Assembly: GCA_025351825.1 (NCBI GenBank)
Contig: JANXVE010000064.1
Location: 1-39,082, forward strand
Direction: 5' to 3'
Source of the DNA: Chamaesiphon sp. 341R_metabat_111
GTDB taxonomy: Bacteria > Cyanobacteriota > Cyanobacteriia > Cyanobacteriales > Chamaesiphonaceae
DNA length: 39,082 bases
The notes under the pieces are model-generated. The model saw only the letters and a program-made list of their open reading frames with translations, had not been told where the DNA came from and did no database searches. A program made the translations under genes and the position numbers. This document shows positions 1 through 8,314 of this stretch, piece after piece. Each line of letters starts with the position of its first letter. The first letter of the stretch is position 1.

Positions 1-97
1 TCTGTGACAGCAATCGAGAATGCTCAAAACAGATCCAGGCATCTCCACACAAATATTTCCCAGAATTGCGTGAACCCTAAATGGTGGGCAGTATCAT

Positions 98-163
98 CCT
101 CCCAGTCCCCCCTCTCCCTCCCACACTCCCCACACCTCCCACACTCCCCCATCCCCCCTCCCA
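98..163 (+). repeat. C-rich degenerate tandem repeat in the wecB leader
   Basis: This tract is made of short units such as CTCCCACA and CTCCCC, has almost no G, and ends three bases before the wecB ATG. No Shine-Dalgarno sequence lies between it and the start. Similar tracts precede natD, ribH and the MFS gene in the same sense orientation. No gene is visible in positions 1-166. Confidence 0.7.
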
Positions 164-166
164 CTC

Positions 167-1270
167 ATGATCCGCGTCTGTTTTACCCTGGGAACTCGTC
201 CTGAAGCGATCAAATTAGCTCCTGTCATTCGGACATTCAAAGCATCGAGCAAATTTTCCACCCAGGTAGTTTTAACTGGACAACATCGGGAGATGGTGGC
301 GCAGGTGATGGAGATTTTTGGGTTGACAGCCGATCGAGATTTGGATATCATGCAGCATCAACAAACACTGACAGATATTACCTACCGCAGCTTGCAGGGG
401 CTAGAGCTGCTGTTTCAAGAGATTAGTCCGCAACTAGTCATCGTCCAAGGCGACACCACTACGGCGTTCGCAGCAGCCTTAGCAGCATTTTACCAACAAA
501 TCCCGATCGGACACGTCGAAGCTGGATTAAGAACCGACAATTTATTCAATCCCTATCCAGAAGAAGCCAATCGGCGATTGATTTCCCAAATCGCTCAGTT
601 ACATTTTGCGCCGACTAGTCTAGCTGTCGAAAATCTCCACAAATCTGGGGTGACAGGCAAAATCTACGAGACAGGCAATACCGTCATTGACGCGCTGCTA
701 ACTGTCGCCAAATCTCAGCCTGCTTGCGATATCCCTGGTTTAGATTGGCACAAATATCGAACTATTCTCGCAACTGTTCATCGCCGCGAAAACTGGGGCG
801 AACCATTGCAGAGTATTGCGGCTGGAATGCTTCAAATCCTAGAGCAGTTTCCCGACACAGCACTACTACTACCGTTGCATCGGAATCCGACGGTAAGAGA
901 GCCGCTGACACAAATTTTGGGCAACCATCCCCGCGTGTTTTTGACTGAGCCGCTCGACTATAGTCAACTCGTGGGTGCCATTCAACGCAGTTATCTGGTA
1001 CTTTCTGATTCTGGTGGACTACAGGAAGAAGCTCCGAGCTTGGGTAAACCTGTGTTGGTATTGCGAGATACCACCGAGCGTCCTGAAGCCGTCACTGGTG
1101 GCACGGCAAAGTTGGTAGGTACCGATGCTGCGAGGATTTTCTCCGCCGCGAGTGAATTACTCAGCAATCCAACAGCCTACCAAACGATGGCGACTGCAAT
1201 CAATCCATTCGGAGATGGAAGTGCTTCAACTCAGATTTTAGCTGCCGTAGAGAAGTTGTTTGGAGTTTAA
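167..1270 (+). CDS. wecB: UDP-N-acetylglucosamine 2-epimerase (non-hydrolysing)
   Basis: The product is 367 aa, the usual length for the family, which interconverts UDP-GlcNAc and UDP-ManNAc in the cytoplasm for surface polysaccharide synthesis. The N-terminus has the typical GTRPEAIKLAPV start of the first Rossmann domain. GDTTTA lies at residues 95-100, GHVEAGLRT at 115-123, and the second domain has HRREN and SDSGGLQEEAP, which in this family contact the UDP-sugar. The ATG at 167 is chosen because the family motif begins within ten residues of it. The leader is a C-rich repeat tract with no ribosome binding site. The next gene, a phosphate transporter, begins about 100 bases downstream and is functionally unrelated. 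The assignment to the family is secure; the polysaccharide it serves cannot be told from here. Confidence 0.93.
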   Translation: MIRVCFTLGTRPEAIKLAPVIRTFKASSKFSTQVVLTGQHREMVAQVMEIFGLTADRDLDIMQHQQTLTDITYRSLQGLELLFQEISPQLVIVQGDTTTAFAAALAAFYQQIPIGHVEAGLRTDNLFNPYPEEANRRLISQIAQLHFAPTSLAVENLHKSGVTGKIYETGNTVIDALLTVAKSQPACDIPGLDWHKYRTILATVHRRENWGEPLQSIAAGMLQILEQFPDTALLLPLHRNPTVREPLTQILGNHPRVFLTEPLDYSQLVGAIQRSYLVLSDSGGLQEEAPSLGKPVLVLRDTTERPEAVTGGTAKLVGTDAARIFSAASELLSNPTAYQTMATAINPFGDGSASTQILAAVEKLFGV

Positions 1271-1373
1271 TAATCGATAGGCAACAAAAGTCAAGATACC
1301 GTCTATTGCCGCAGTCTCCCAGTTTTCCAGTTCCCCCTAAATAGTCACTCCATACCCGTGCTGATTTAGATCG

Positions 1374-2630
1374 ATGCTATTTCTCCTTTTTGTCTGCTGT
1401 CTGGCTATCTATGTTGCCTGTAATCTGGGAGCCAATGATGTTGCCAACTCGATGGGCACTTCTGTTGGCTCGAAAGCCGTTACCCTCACCCAAGCGATTG
1501 TGATTGCGGGGGTGTTGGAATTTGCAGGTGCGGTGTTGTTTGGGCGACGAGTCTCTTCGACGTTGGCAACCAGTATTACCAATCCCGATCTGTTTGTCAG
1601 TCAGCCCCAAATGCTGCTGCTGGGGATGATTGCGGTGTTGATTAGCTGTGGATTGTGGTTGCAAATTGCGACTGCCAAACAATTACCTGTAGCATCTTCT
1701 CATGCTGTTGTCGGTGCAATCGCGGGATTTAGTTGGGTGGCTGCGGGTGTCCAAGCGGTAAAATGGTCGGCACTGAGGACAATTTCGATCGCGTGGGTGG
1801 TTACACCTGTAGTGAGTGGGTTGGTAGCTGCTGGCTTTTACTTATTAATTAAACACTGGATTGTCGATCGAGAACAGCCATTGCTGCAATTAGAGCAATG
1901 GATACCGTGGCTGTCACTGATTCTAGTGAGTGTGTTTGGAACGATCGTTTTACCAACTATGGTGGAGACATTGCCCTCAGACTTTTTACCTGCTGTTCCC
2001 CGCTATAATTTCGCGCTGGGAATAGGTGGACTGGCTGCGCTGTCGATTACATCGGTAGGCTGGCGAAGACTAGCGCGCGAGACTGTCGCAATTGAGTCTG
2101 GGGCTAGTGTAGAAGTTACTCAAGTTGTCGAGCGTCAACTCGCAAGATTTCAATTGTTGAGTGCTTGCTGTGTGGCATTTGCTCATGGTTCCAATGATGT
2201 GGGCAATGCCATCGCCCCATTAGCAACGATTCTCTATATTCAGAATACTGGCACTGTGCCCCAATCCAGTCTAGAAATTCCGCTGTGGGTGCTAGTGCTC
2301 GGTGGAGTCGGGATTGTGACTGGACTGGCAATTTGGGGCAAACAAGTAATCGAGACAATTGGCGAAGGCATCATCAAACTCGAACCTAGCAGTGGTTTTG
2401 CCGCAGAGTTAGCCACCGCTGCGACGATTCTGATTGCTTCGAGCTATGGATTGCCCGTCTCGACTTCTCATGCCTTGGTGGGAGCGGTAGTTGGGGTTGG
2501 TGCTGTCAAAGATTGGCGATCGGTTAACCTAAACACGCTAAAATCGATCGGTATGGCGTGGATCGTCACCATTCCGATCGCTACCCTGCTTAGTGCTGGC
2601 ATATTTTCAATCCTAAAATATTTCTTTTGA
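1374..2630 (+). CDS. PiT-family inorganic phosphate transporter
   Basis: The 418-aa product is a polytopic membrane protein whose two halves are repeated, as in PiT/Pho-4 low-affinity phosphate permeases driven by cation symport. Each half carries the family signature: GANDVANSMGTSVGSKA begins near residue 19, and HGSNDVGNAIAPLA near residue 270. A conserved LPVSTSHALVGAVVG segment lies near the end, mirrored by LPVASSHAVVGAIAG in the first half. The ATG at 1374 places the first signature in the first membrane segment, so no longer start is needed. There is no phoU-like gene next to it. Ion selectivity (phosphate or sulfate) is inferred from the family. Confidence 0.9.
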   Translation: MLFLLFVCCLAIYVACNLGANDVANSMGTSVGSKAVTLTQAIVIAGVLEFAGAVLFGRRVSSTLATSITNPDLFVSQPQMLLLGMIAVLISCGLWLQIATAKQLPVASSHAVVGAIAGFSWVAAGVQAVKWSALRTISIAWVVTPVVSGLVAAGFYLLIKHWIVDREQPLLQLEQWIPWLSLILVSVFGTIVLPTMVETLPSDFLPAVPRYNFALGIGGLAALSITSVGWRRLARETVAIESGASVEVTQVVERQLARFQLLSACCVAFAHGSNDVGNAIAPLATILYIQNTGTVPQSSLEIPLWVLVLGGVGIVTGLAIWGKQVIETIGEGIIKLEPSSGFAAELATAATILIASSYGLPVSTSHALVGAVVGVGAVKDWRSVNLNTLKSIGMAWIVTIPIATLLSAGIFSILKYFF

Positions 2631-2732
2631 ACGGTTCCCTGTTTAGAAAGGCTTCGCCAATCACAAAAGTATGCCAACACCTTTTAACGTAGAGGTTTGA
2701 CACAAAGTAGATTCGATTACCTTCGGTACGTT

Positions 2733-2768
2733 ATTGCCAGGGCAAACGCTCTGCTACCGCGAACAAGT
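2733..2768. repeat. Dispersed repeat containing GGGCAAACGCT, copy 1
   Basis: The sequence around AGGGCAAACGCTCTGCTACC recurs near 5845-5885 with a few changes (AGGGCAAACGCTCCGCTACC). Both copies lie in non-coding DNA. It resembles short palindromic repeats common in cyanobacterial intergenic regions. This one sits just past the stop of the minus-strand zinc-ribbon gene. Confidence 0.55.
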
Positions 2769-2772
2769 TCAC

Positions 2773-2952
2773 TCATTTTCTGCCAAATTGGTAAAAGCGA
2801 GTATCCAGGTTACATTCCAGACAGTAATATGGATAAAGATTTGCCAGTGACAATATCTGGTCTAATGTGCCAACGCGGTGAGTGCGCCGGACTTTGCCTG
2901 TTCGACATTTTGGACAGTTGTGAATGGCTTCCGAGTTACTGCCTGAATTCAT
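2773..2952 (-). CDS. Zinc-ribbon microprotein, copy A
   Basis: This 59-aa frame has two CxxC pairs, CPKC at residues 13-16 and CLEC at 44-47, separated by a basic stretch containing KVRRTHR, and ends in FGRK. Four cysteines at this spacing in so short a protein point to a single zinc ribbon. A paralogue of the same length lies just upstream at 3100-3276, and the two agree over nearly their whole length, which strongly supports coding. The ATG at 2952 is chosen because it aligns with the start of the paralogue; an in-frame TTG at 2967 would add five residues. No partner gene is adjacent. The function is unknown: binding of a nucleic acid or protein is only an inference from the ribbon and the basic charge. 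Confidence 0.75.
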   Translation of the reverse strand: MNSGSNSEAIHNCPKCRTGKVRRTHRVGTLDQILSLANLYPYYCLECNLDTRFYQFGRK

Positions 2953-3099
2953 GGATATAGCACCCAAATGTATAGAAATTTTGTACTCTTATCGTACCCG
3001 CGAAGTCAGGCTCAATAACGTAACATATTTGACATTTGACTAAAATTAATTATTTCTTCATAAACTAGGCAGTATTTTTATGAAGTTGAAATACCTCGA

Positions 3100-3276
3100 T
3101 TACTTTCTGCCAAAACGATGAGAGCGAACATCGCACTCTTGGCAATAATATGGATAAAGATTTATCTTTGAGAAGAGTCTGTCCATACCAGAGCTACGAT
3201 GAGTCCGCCGCACTTGACTCGATCCACAGTTTGAGCAATTACGAACGACTGCAATGTTACTTTCTGAATTTATCAT
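3100..3276 (-). CDS. Zinc-ribbon microprotein, copy B
   Basis: This 58-aa frame starts at the ATG at 3276 with an AGGA ribosome binding site about eight bases upstream. It has CSNC at residues 14-17 and CQEC at 45-48, the basic stretch QVRRTHR between them, and a YPYYC...RFGRK ending. It is a diverged tandem paralogue of the gene at 2773-2952: the N-terminal NS-SN, the VRRTHR, the NLYPYYC and the terminal FGRK are shared, and the 3' parts are also similar in nucleotide sequence. About 147 bases separate the two. They look like a duplicated pair, possibly co-transcribed. The role is unknown. Confidence 0.75.
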   Translation of the reverse strand: MINSESNIAVVRNCSNCGSSQVRRTHRSSGMDRLFSKINLYPYYCQECDVRSHRFGRK

Positions 3277-3399
3277 AGATGTTATTCCTAAAGAACCTAG
3301 AAATGTTTTATAGCTCTATGCTATCCAGAAAATATTACAAGTGTATCCGCCATTTTGCTTAAATTACAGCATTTTCCTCAATCGTGAAGTGTATTCTTT

Positions 3400-3420
3400 C
3401 CCCGCTCCCCGCTCCCCGCG
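3400..3420. repeat. Short CCCCGCT tandem repeat
   Basis: Three near-perfect 7-nt units (CCCCGCT, CCCCGCT, CCCCGCG) lie in the non-coding gap between the zinc-ribbon pair and the DCC-motif gene. Apart from this the gap 3277-3567 is AT-rich and holds nothing I can identify. Confidence 0.6.
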
Positions 3421-3567
3421 TTTCAAATCAATGTGCTTCATATTATTGGAAAGTGCTGTAGTTTGCTACGGTGATTCACCGAATGTTTTACATTTGTATA
3501 AATTGCAACAAAATTATTTAAAAGCTTGAACGGCAAATATCACAGCACACACATCAACAGCAAAAAA

Positions 3568-3969
3568 ATGTATCGAAATCTAATTTTATTTGACGGAGTT
3601 TGCAACTTTTGCAATACAGCCGTCCAAACAGTAATCGAAATTGACAATCGAAAGACTTTTAAGTTTGCAGCAATTCAGTCAAAATTGGGACAACAGCTAT
3701 ATCACCAACATGGACTCGATCCTGTTGATATTCAAACGCTGATGTTTGTTGATGGAGATCTGATTTTAACCAAGAGTGATGCTGTCTTGGCAGTATTGGC
3801 TCGGCTAGATGGCGGCTGGCAATTGTTGGCTGGTTTTAGAGCGATGCCACAGCCACTGCGCGATTGGGCATATACTGAGTTTGCTCGTCAGCGATTCGTA
3901 CTGTTTGGGCGACAAGAAACTTGCATGGTACCGACTCCAGAAGTGCGGGAGCGGTTTATTTTGGACTAG
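3568..3969 (+). CDS. DCC-motif thiol-disulfide oxidoreductase family protein (DUF393)
   Basis: The 133-aa product opens with LILFDGVCNFCN, the DxxCxxC signature (D9, C12, C15) that defines the DCC/DUF393 family of thioredoxin-fold-like proteins. The rest of the family pattern is present: a FKFAAIQS strand, a TLMFVDG segment, and SDAVLAVLARLDGGWQL. The start at 3568 is chosen because it places the signature at the usual distance from the N-terminus; the frame is open to a TTG at 3526, but those residues look non-homologous. The family is presumed to act in redox reactions, but substrates are generally unknown. It is convergent with the radical SAM gene, with a hairpin between them. Confidence 0.85.
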   Translation: MYRNLILFDGVCNFCNTAVQTVIEIDNRKTFKFAAIQSKLGQQLYHQHGLDPVDIQTLMFVDGDLILTKSDAVLAVLARLDGGWQLLAGFRAMPQPLRDWAYTEFARQRFVLFGRQETCMVPTPEVRERFILD

Positions 3970-4005
3970 GTAGGGTGCGTTATGATCCGCAGTAACACAC
4001 CCTAC
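3970..4005. terminator. Palindromic hairpin between convergent genes
   Basis: GTAGGGTGCGTTA at 3970-3982 pairs with TAACACACCCTAC at 3993-4005, with one mismatch and a ten-base loop. It starts directly after the DUF393 stop codon and faces the stop of the radical SAM gene. It resembles a common dispersed cyanobacterial palindrome and may end transcription from both sides. There is no clear T-tract. Confidence 0.5.
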
Positions 4006-4024
4006 GTTTCAAACCTGATTTGCG

Positions 4025-5584
4025 CTAGACTTTCGCTAGCTGTTTTACTTCAACAGGTGCGGTGAGAGCCTCCTCCAGCTCTGATTTACCCAGCCGTGCT
4101 TCGAGAATATTCATCACTTCTCGCCCAAAATCATTGGGATTGTCGCGGAAGGCTTGGAGACAAACTTCACCAAAGAATGAACCGAGTGGTTCGGGATTCC
4201 AGAGCAGTTTTTTGGCAACCCAGGGCATATGACTCATCGGGTTGTAGCCTGGTTTAATTATATTATTTTTAAAGGCGTATTCTTCCAGGTGAGTATGGGG
4301 TTGTAAGCCGATAAAAAATATTGCTGGTTCGACTTTATCGGCACCAAATATCTTCTCCATTTCTCGATGATAGGCGATCGTTTGGCGAATAGTTTCAAAC
4401 CGTTCATCGATCACATTAAAGGAATAATTGATCGATACCATATCTTCAAATCCAGCAGCTTTGAGATCGCGACAATTCTGGAGGACAGTACGGAGATTAT
4501 AGCCCATCCGCATTTTACGAACTAGTTCTTGAGAGCCGCTGGTAATGCCAATCTCAAAATAATTCATCCCTGTTTTGACCATCAGATCGCAGAGTTCGGG
4601 TGTGACATTATCAGCCCGAATATAGGCTGCCCATTTGATATCAGTCATACCGCTGGCGATGATTTTTTGGAGTAGCTCGATCGCATCATCTATGTATTTC
4701 CGAGCAGGGATAAATTGAGCATCGGTAAACCAGAAATTCCGAATGCCGCGATCGTATAGTTGACGCATTTCAGCTACTACTTCATCAGCCGGATTGATCC
4801 GTACTTGTTTGCCTTCAATTACGGTATAAACACAGTAGCAACAGTTGTGGGGACAGCCGCGCTTTGTTTGCACGCCCACATAAAAATCCCGATCTTGGAG
4901 ATAGTAACTAAATTCTGGCCAGATTGTCTCAATATAATCATAGTTGCAGGCGGTCTTCTCGATCGGAGCAGGCGGCTCGTGTACCAAGCCCTTGCGGGGT
5001 GCTTCCCCAACAACATAGCAGCGTTCGTGAGTCAGATCTTCAGCTCGAATAATCTTCTCTAGTAGGGCTTCACCCTCCCCAATGGAAACGATCGATCCCT
5101 TGGGCAAGCTTTTCGATAGCTGCTCGTAGAAGACGCTGACAGCACCGCCACCGACAACTAATTTACTGTCAGGATTATATTTCTTGGCACGTTTGATCCC
5201 GCGCTTAATCAACGACATATTCCGCCACAATTCAGTATAGTGACTACTGAGCATTCTCGCGCCACCTAGTGCTCCCCGTAGCTTCTTAAGCGGGTTGCGA
5301 TCGTAAAATACCTCAAAGGAGTTCTGGAGCGGATTACCACCCCGTCCACCCACGGGTGCATAGATCTGGATATCTCGCCACGAGTATACCAACAAATCGG
5401 GCTGGAATTCATCGATCGCGGCTTCCATTGCCGCACCATAATCCAGCGGTGGCACTGCTCCTAGATCGAATATCCGCTGCTGGACATCTGGAAACTGCTT
5501 ATGAACGTGGTCAGACAAGTATACAACCCCGATCGGAAAAATCGGATTACAGGGCAGGCGACAATAGAGAATTTTGGTAGTCAT
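4025..5584 (-). CDS. B12-binding-domain radical SAM protein
   Basis: The 519-aa product has an N-terminal region resembling the cobalamin-binding domain of this superfamily (residues about 1-200, with PIFPIGVVYLSDHV and VVGGGAVSVFYEQL) followed by a radical SAM domain. The 4Fe-4S/SAM motif is CPHNCCYC, with Cys244, Cys248 and Cys251 in the CxxxCxxC pattern. GIRNFWFTDAQFIP, ITSGSQELVRKMRMGY and a C-terminal extension complete the fold. Members of this superfamily methylate or rearrange unreactive carbons, often in lipids, pigments or natural products; the substrate here cannot be inferred. The gene stands alone, and its leader is made of AAGCCTAA-type repeats running up to the ATG. No cobalamin riboswitch is evident. 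Confidence 0.85.
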   Translation of the reverse strand: MTTKILYCRLPCNPIFPIGVVYLSDHVHKQFPDVQQRIFDLGAVPPLDYGAAMEAAIDEFQPDLLVYSWRDIQIYAPVGGRGGNPLQNSFEVFYDRNPLKKLRGALGGARMLSSHYTELWRNMSLIKRGIKRAKKYNPDSKLVVGGGAVSVFYEQLSKSLPKGSIVSIGEGEALLEKIIRAEDLTHERCYVVGEAPRKGLVHEPPAPIEKTACNYDYIETIWPEFSYYLQDRDFYVGVQTKRGCPHNCCYCVYTVIEGKQVRINPADEVVAEMRQLYDRGIRNFWFTDAQFIPARKYIDDAIELLQKIIASGMTDIKWAAYIRADNVTPELCDLMVKTGMNYFEIGITSGSQELVRKMRMGYNLRTVLQNCRDLKAAGFEDMVSINYSFNVIDERFETIRQTIAYHREMEKIFGADKVEPAIFFIGLQPHTHLEEYAFKNNIIKPGYNPMSHMPWVAKKLLWNPEPLGSFFGEVCLQAFRDNPNDFGREVMNILEARLGKSELEEALTAPVEVKQLAKV

Positions 5585-5618
5585 GATCTAGGCTTTAGGT
5601 TTTAGGCTTTGGGCTAGT
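5585..5618 (-). repeat. Heptad-like repeat in the radical SAM gene leader
   Basis: On the minus (sense) strand this reads as repeats of AAAGCCTAAAACCTAAAGCC and ends four bases before the ATG at 5584. The same unit forms the leader of the 40-aa membrane peptide gene at 13106-13142. Confidence 0.65.
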
Positions 5619-5948
5619 CGGTGGAAGCTTTCTACCGAGAAGGTTTGGGCGTAGTAATTAGAAAATATATATAGTATTTCGATCGTCTCACGCAGAGATC
5701 TGTAGGTTGGGTTGAAGAATGAAACCTGACACACCCAACTCAGTCGCTCTGCATGACAAAGTTTATGAATGCCTTTAATATAACTTTACACAAATTTTCA
5801 GCGGAAAGGTAGTGTCAGTAGCTATCAACTATTCTCTTTCAGAGAGGCTATTGCTAGGGCAAACGCTCCGCTACCGCCAACAACTATCAACTACCCAACG
5901 ATCCCCTCTGGGTGAAAAGGTAGTATATCTTACAGCTTTGAACTAAAT
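5619..5948. other. Non-coding region with dispersed repeats
   Basis: I see no gene here. Positions about 5702-5727 carry a repeat (GTAGGTTGGGTTGAAGAATG) found inverted at 10349-10378 beside thiG. Positions about 5845-5885 carry the second copy of the GGGCAAACGCT repeat seen at 2733-2768. Between them is AT-rich sequence that may hold the promoter of the radical SAM gene. Confidence 0.5.
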
Positions 5949-6005
5949 ATGAGTGATACCTTAATAGTGTCACTCTTTCTCTGGGCACCAGATGAACTCC
6001 TCATT

Positions 6006-6326
6006 ATGGCTCACGCACTCGATCCGTTACCGTCAGATCGCGATAACGATGACATTTGTTGCTGCTACGTCAACAGCACCAGCCAGATTCAAGTTGCCAG
6101 AATTACCAACGTTCATAATTGGTACTTTGAGCGAGTTGTTTTTCCTGGACAACGGCTAATATTTGAAGCTCCTAGCTATGGCTATCTGGAAATTCACACT
6201 GGGATGATGGCAAGTTCGATTTTGTCAGACAAAATCCCTTGTCAACAACTGACTGTGATGGGCGGCTGTGAACCAATTGGTTTATCAACACTAGCAGCAG
6301 CACCCCAGTTAGAATACGCTAGTTAA
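6006..6326 (+). CDS. DUF1830 domain protein
   Basis: The 106-aa product matches the cyanobacterial DUF1830 family: a CCCYVNSTSQIQVARITN segment near residue 18, then NWYFERVVFPGQRLIFEAP and LEIHTGMMASSILSDKIPC. Family members are small soluble proteins of unknown function found mainly in cyanobacteria. The frame is open to an ATG at 5949, adding 19 residues; I prefer 6006 because MAHALDPLP is like the usual N-terminus, but neither start has a good ribosome binding site. psbK follows about 160 bases downstream with its own promoter, so the two are probably not one operon. Confidence 0.8.
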   Translation: MAHALDPLPSDRDNDDICCCYVNSTSQIQVARITNVHNWYFERVVFPGQRLIFEAPSYGYLEIHTGMMASSILSDKIPCQQLTVMGGCEPIGLSTLAAAPQLEYAS

Positions 6327-6434
6327 TTAGTCGATCGGTGAGAGCTAAATTTTAGAGGAGAGTTTAAAACGTTACTCTTTATCAAAGGTTTTGTGGTGTG
6401 CTATTTGGCTGACGATCGCCCCGATCCGCAGAGA

Positions 6435-6443
6435 TGGTATAAT
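6435..6443 (+). promoter_or_regulatory. Extended -10 promoter of psbK
   Basis: TGGTATAAT is an extended -10 element (TGnTATAAT) 46 bases before the psbK ATG. No good -35 is seen at the normal spacing, which fits an extended -10. A second TATAAT at 6454-6459 is an alternative. AAGGA at 6475-6479 is the likely psbK ribosome binding site. Confidence 0.55.
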
Positions 6444-6489
6444 GTCTGTCAACTATAATAACCGTGTTAGAAACAAGGATTAACAAAAT

Positions 6490-6627
6490 ATGGACGCAGC
6501 ACTCGTCATTGCTAAATTGCCAGAAGCATATGCCATCTTCGATCCGTTAGTAGATGTGCTACCCATCATTCCTGTATTATTTCTAGCTTTAGCCTTTGTT
6601 TGGCAAGCTGCCGTTGGTTTTCGCTAA
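6490..6627 (+). CDS. psbK: Photosystem II reaction centre protein K
   Basis: This 45-aa frame encodes PsbK, a single-span thylakoid membrane subunit of photosystem II that lies near CP43 and helps keep the dimer and plastoquinone region stable. The first eight residues form the short cleaved presequence. The mature chain begins [17 protein letters not shown], followed by a hydrophobic span and the conserved [13 protein letters not shown] ending. The length matches the family exactly. An extended -10 promoter lies upstream and an intrinsic terminator downstream, so it appears to be a single-gene transcript. The identification is secure. Confidence 0.97.
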   Translation: MDAALVIAKLPEAYAIFDPLVDVLPIIPVLFLALAFVWQAAVGFR

Positions 6628-6663
6628 ATTTGGCTTTTGCTAAATATTCAGATTTTCGCTGTG

Positions 6664-6694
6664 AGACATCCTCAAATTGAGGGTGTCTATTTTT
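6664..6694 (+). terminator. Intrinsic terminator of psbK
   Basis: AGACATCCTC and GAGGGTGTCT form a ten-base-pair stem with one G-T pair around an AAATT loop. A run of T (TATTTTT) follows. It lies 37 bases past the psbK stop. Confidence 0.8.
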
Positions 6695-6794
6695 CGGCAA
6701 ATTTCTAGCGTCAGGATTGAATCTGACTGACCAAGAAAGGACTGCGAACGGCAAAAGCCATTTACAATCAAGAGGTACCCGATCGTAACAAGCC

Positions 6795-8237
6795 GTGACA
6801 GTCAGAGTTCGCATCGCTCCTAGTCCTACTGGAAACTTACACATTGGTACCGCTCGTACCGCTGTTTTCAACTGGTTGTTTGCCCGTCACAATGAGGGGA
6901 AATTTATCCTGCGAGTTGAAGATACCGATACCGAACGTTCCAAACCTGAATATACTCAAAATATCCTCGATGGGATGAAATGGCTGGGCTTGAATTTTGA
7001 TGAAGGGCCATTATTTCAATCTCAACGCCTAGATTTATATCGTCGATCGATCCAAACTTTATTAGATAATGGTAGTGCCTATCGTTGCTATACTAGCACT
7101 GCCGAACTTGACGAACTCAGAGCTGCACAAGAAGCCAGCAATCATGCTCCCCGCTACGACAATCGCCACCGCAATCTCACCCCAGCACAGATAGCCGCAT
7201 TCGTCGCTGAAGGTCGTCATCCGGTAATCCGGTTTAAGATTGAAGACGATCGAGAGATCGGTTGGCTGGATTTAGTTAGAGATAAAGTCACCTGGAAGGG
7301 TACTGACTTGGGTGGAGACATGGTGATTTCCCGCGCTGCTGAAGGCGAAGAACTGGGACAACCGCTCTACAATCTCGCCGTAGTCGTAGACGATATCGAC
7401 ATGCAAATCACCCATGTAATTCGCGGTGAAGATCATATTGCCAATACCGCCAAACAAATATTGCTGTATGAAGGCTTGGGTGTAGCAGTGCCAACATTTG
7501 CCCACACGCCCCTGATTTTGAGTCCAGAGGGCAAGAAACTATCCAAGCGTGATGGTGTAACTTCGATCGATGATTTCAAGCAGATGGGCTATATTGCCCC
7601 AGCCTTGGTTAATTATATGACCCTGTTGGGCTGGTCGGCTCCCGATGCTCAGGAGCTATTTACCCTCGATGTTGCTGCTGGGATGTTTGATTTCGATCGA
7701 GTCACCAAAGCTGGTGGTAAATTTGACTGGGACAAACTCAACTGGATCAATAGTCAGTACATCCACGCCATGCCTGCCGAAGAGTTGATGCCTCAATTGA
7801 TTCCCTACTGGCAAGCCGCTGGGTTTCAACTAGATGCCGACGCAAATCGCGCCTGGTTGCTCCAACTCACCAGCCTCATCGGTGCCAGCCTCGAACGTCT
7901 CGACGGCTGCGTCGAAATCAGCCGCACCTTCTTTACCCCCACAGTAACGCTGAATGAAGAAGCCACCGCCAAAGTCACTCAGCCTGGAGCTAAAGAAGTC
8001 TTAACTAGTCTCCTTGCAGCGATGAAAGCCACTCCAGAATTGAGTGCGATCGAAGCCCAAGAGCTAATCAAACAGGTGACAAAAGAGCAAGGGGTCAAAA
8101 AAGGTCTGGTGATGCAAAGTCTCCGCGCTGCCCTCACAGGGGAAGTTCACGGTCCAGATCTAATTCAATCTTGGCTGTTACTACACCAACATCAGTTAGC
8201 AGTGGCTCGAATCGAACAGGTTCTCGCATCGCTCTAG
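6795..8237 (+). CDS. gltX: Glutamyl-tRNA synthetase
   Basis: The 480-aa product charges tRNA(Glu), feeding both translation and, in cyanobacteria, tetrapyrrole synthesis through glutamyl-tRNA reductase. The class I signatures are present: [14 protein letters not shown] (HIGH motif, residues 16-19) and GKKLSKRDG (KMSKS-type) near residue 247. The catalytic domain also shows [10 protein letters not shown] and [14 protein letters not shown], and a helical anticodon-binding domain follows. The start is GTG at 6795, chosen because the catalytic motif begins a few residues later; no ribosome binding site is obvious. It ends about 35 bases before a strong hairpin and is convergent with the HNH gene. 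Confidence 0.95.
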   Translation: MTVRVRIAPSPTGNLHIGTARTAVFNWLFARHNEGKFILRVEDTDTERSKPEYTQNILDGMKWLGLNFDEGPLFQSQRLDLYRRSIQTLLDNGSAYRCYTSTAELDELRAAQEASNHAPRYDNRHRNLTPAQIAAFVAEGRHPVIRFKIEDDREIGWLDLVRDKVTWKGTDLGGDMVISRAAEGEELGQPLYNLAVVVDDIDMQITHVIRGEDHIANTAKQILLYEGLGVAVPTFAHTPLILSPEGKKLSKRDGVTSIDDFKQMGYIAPALVNYMTLLGWSAPDAQELFTLDVAAGMFDFDRVTKAGGKFDWDKLNWINSQYIHAMPAEELMPQLIPYWQAAGFQLDADANRAWLLQLTSLIGASLERLDGCVEISRTFFTPTVTLNEEATAKVTQPGAKEVLTSLLAAMKATPELSAIEAQELIKQVTKEQGVKKGLVMQSLRAALTGEVHGPDLIQSWLLLHQHQLAVARIEQVLASL

Positions 8238-8272
8238 ACTGCCACTCATAGCAGCCGTCATCTTGGTTAGGA

Positions 8273-8307
8273 CACAAACCCGACTTTTCCAAAAAGTCGG
8301 GTTTGTG
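8273..8307. terminator. Perfect hairpin terminator repeat, copy 1
   Basis: CACAAACCCGACTTTT (8273-8288) and AAAAGTCGGGTTTGTG (8292-8307) pair without mismatch around a three-base loop. It lies between the stops of gltX and the HNH gene, so it can serve both. A nearly identical sequence occurs at 29016-29048 and a shorter relative at 35707-35733. Confidence 0.75.
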
Positions 8308-8314
8308 GCTAGCA

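Noticed and set aside
2697-2960. Plus-strand open frame of 87 codons
   Set aside because: It is antisense to the zinc-ribbon gene at 2773-2952, whose CxxC pairs and paralogue give far better coding support.
3341-3529. Plus-strand open frame of 62 codons before the DCC gene
   Set aside because: It runs across a CCCCGCT tandem repeat and AT-rich DNA, with no recognisable protein pattern or ribosome binding site.
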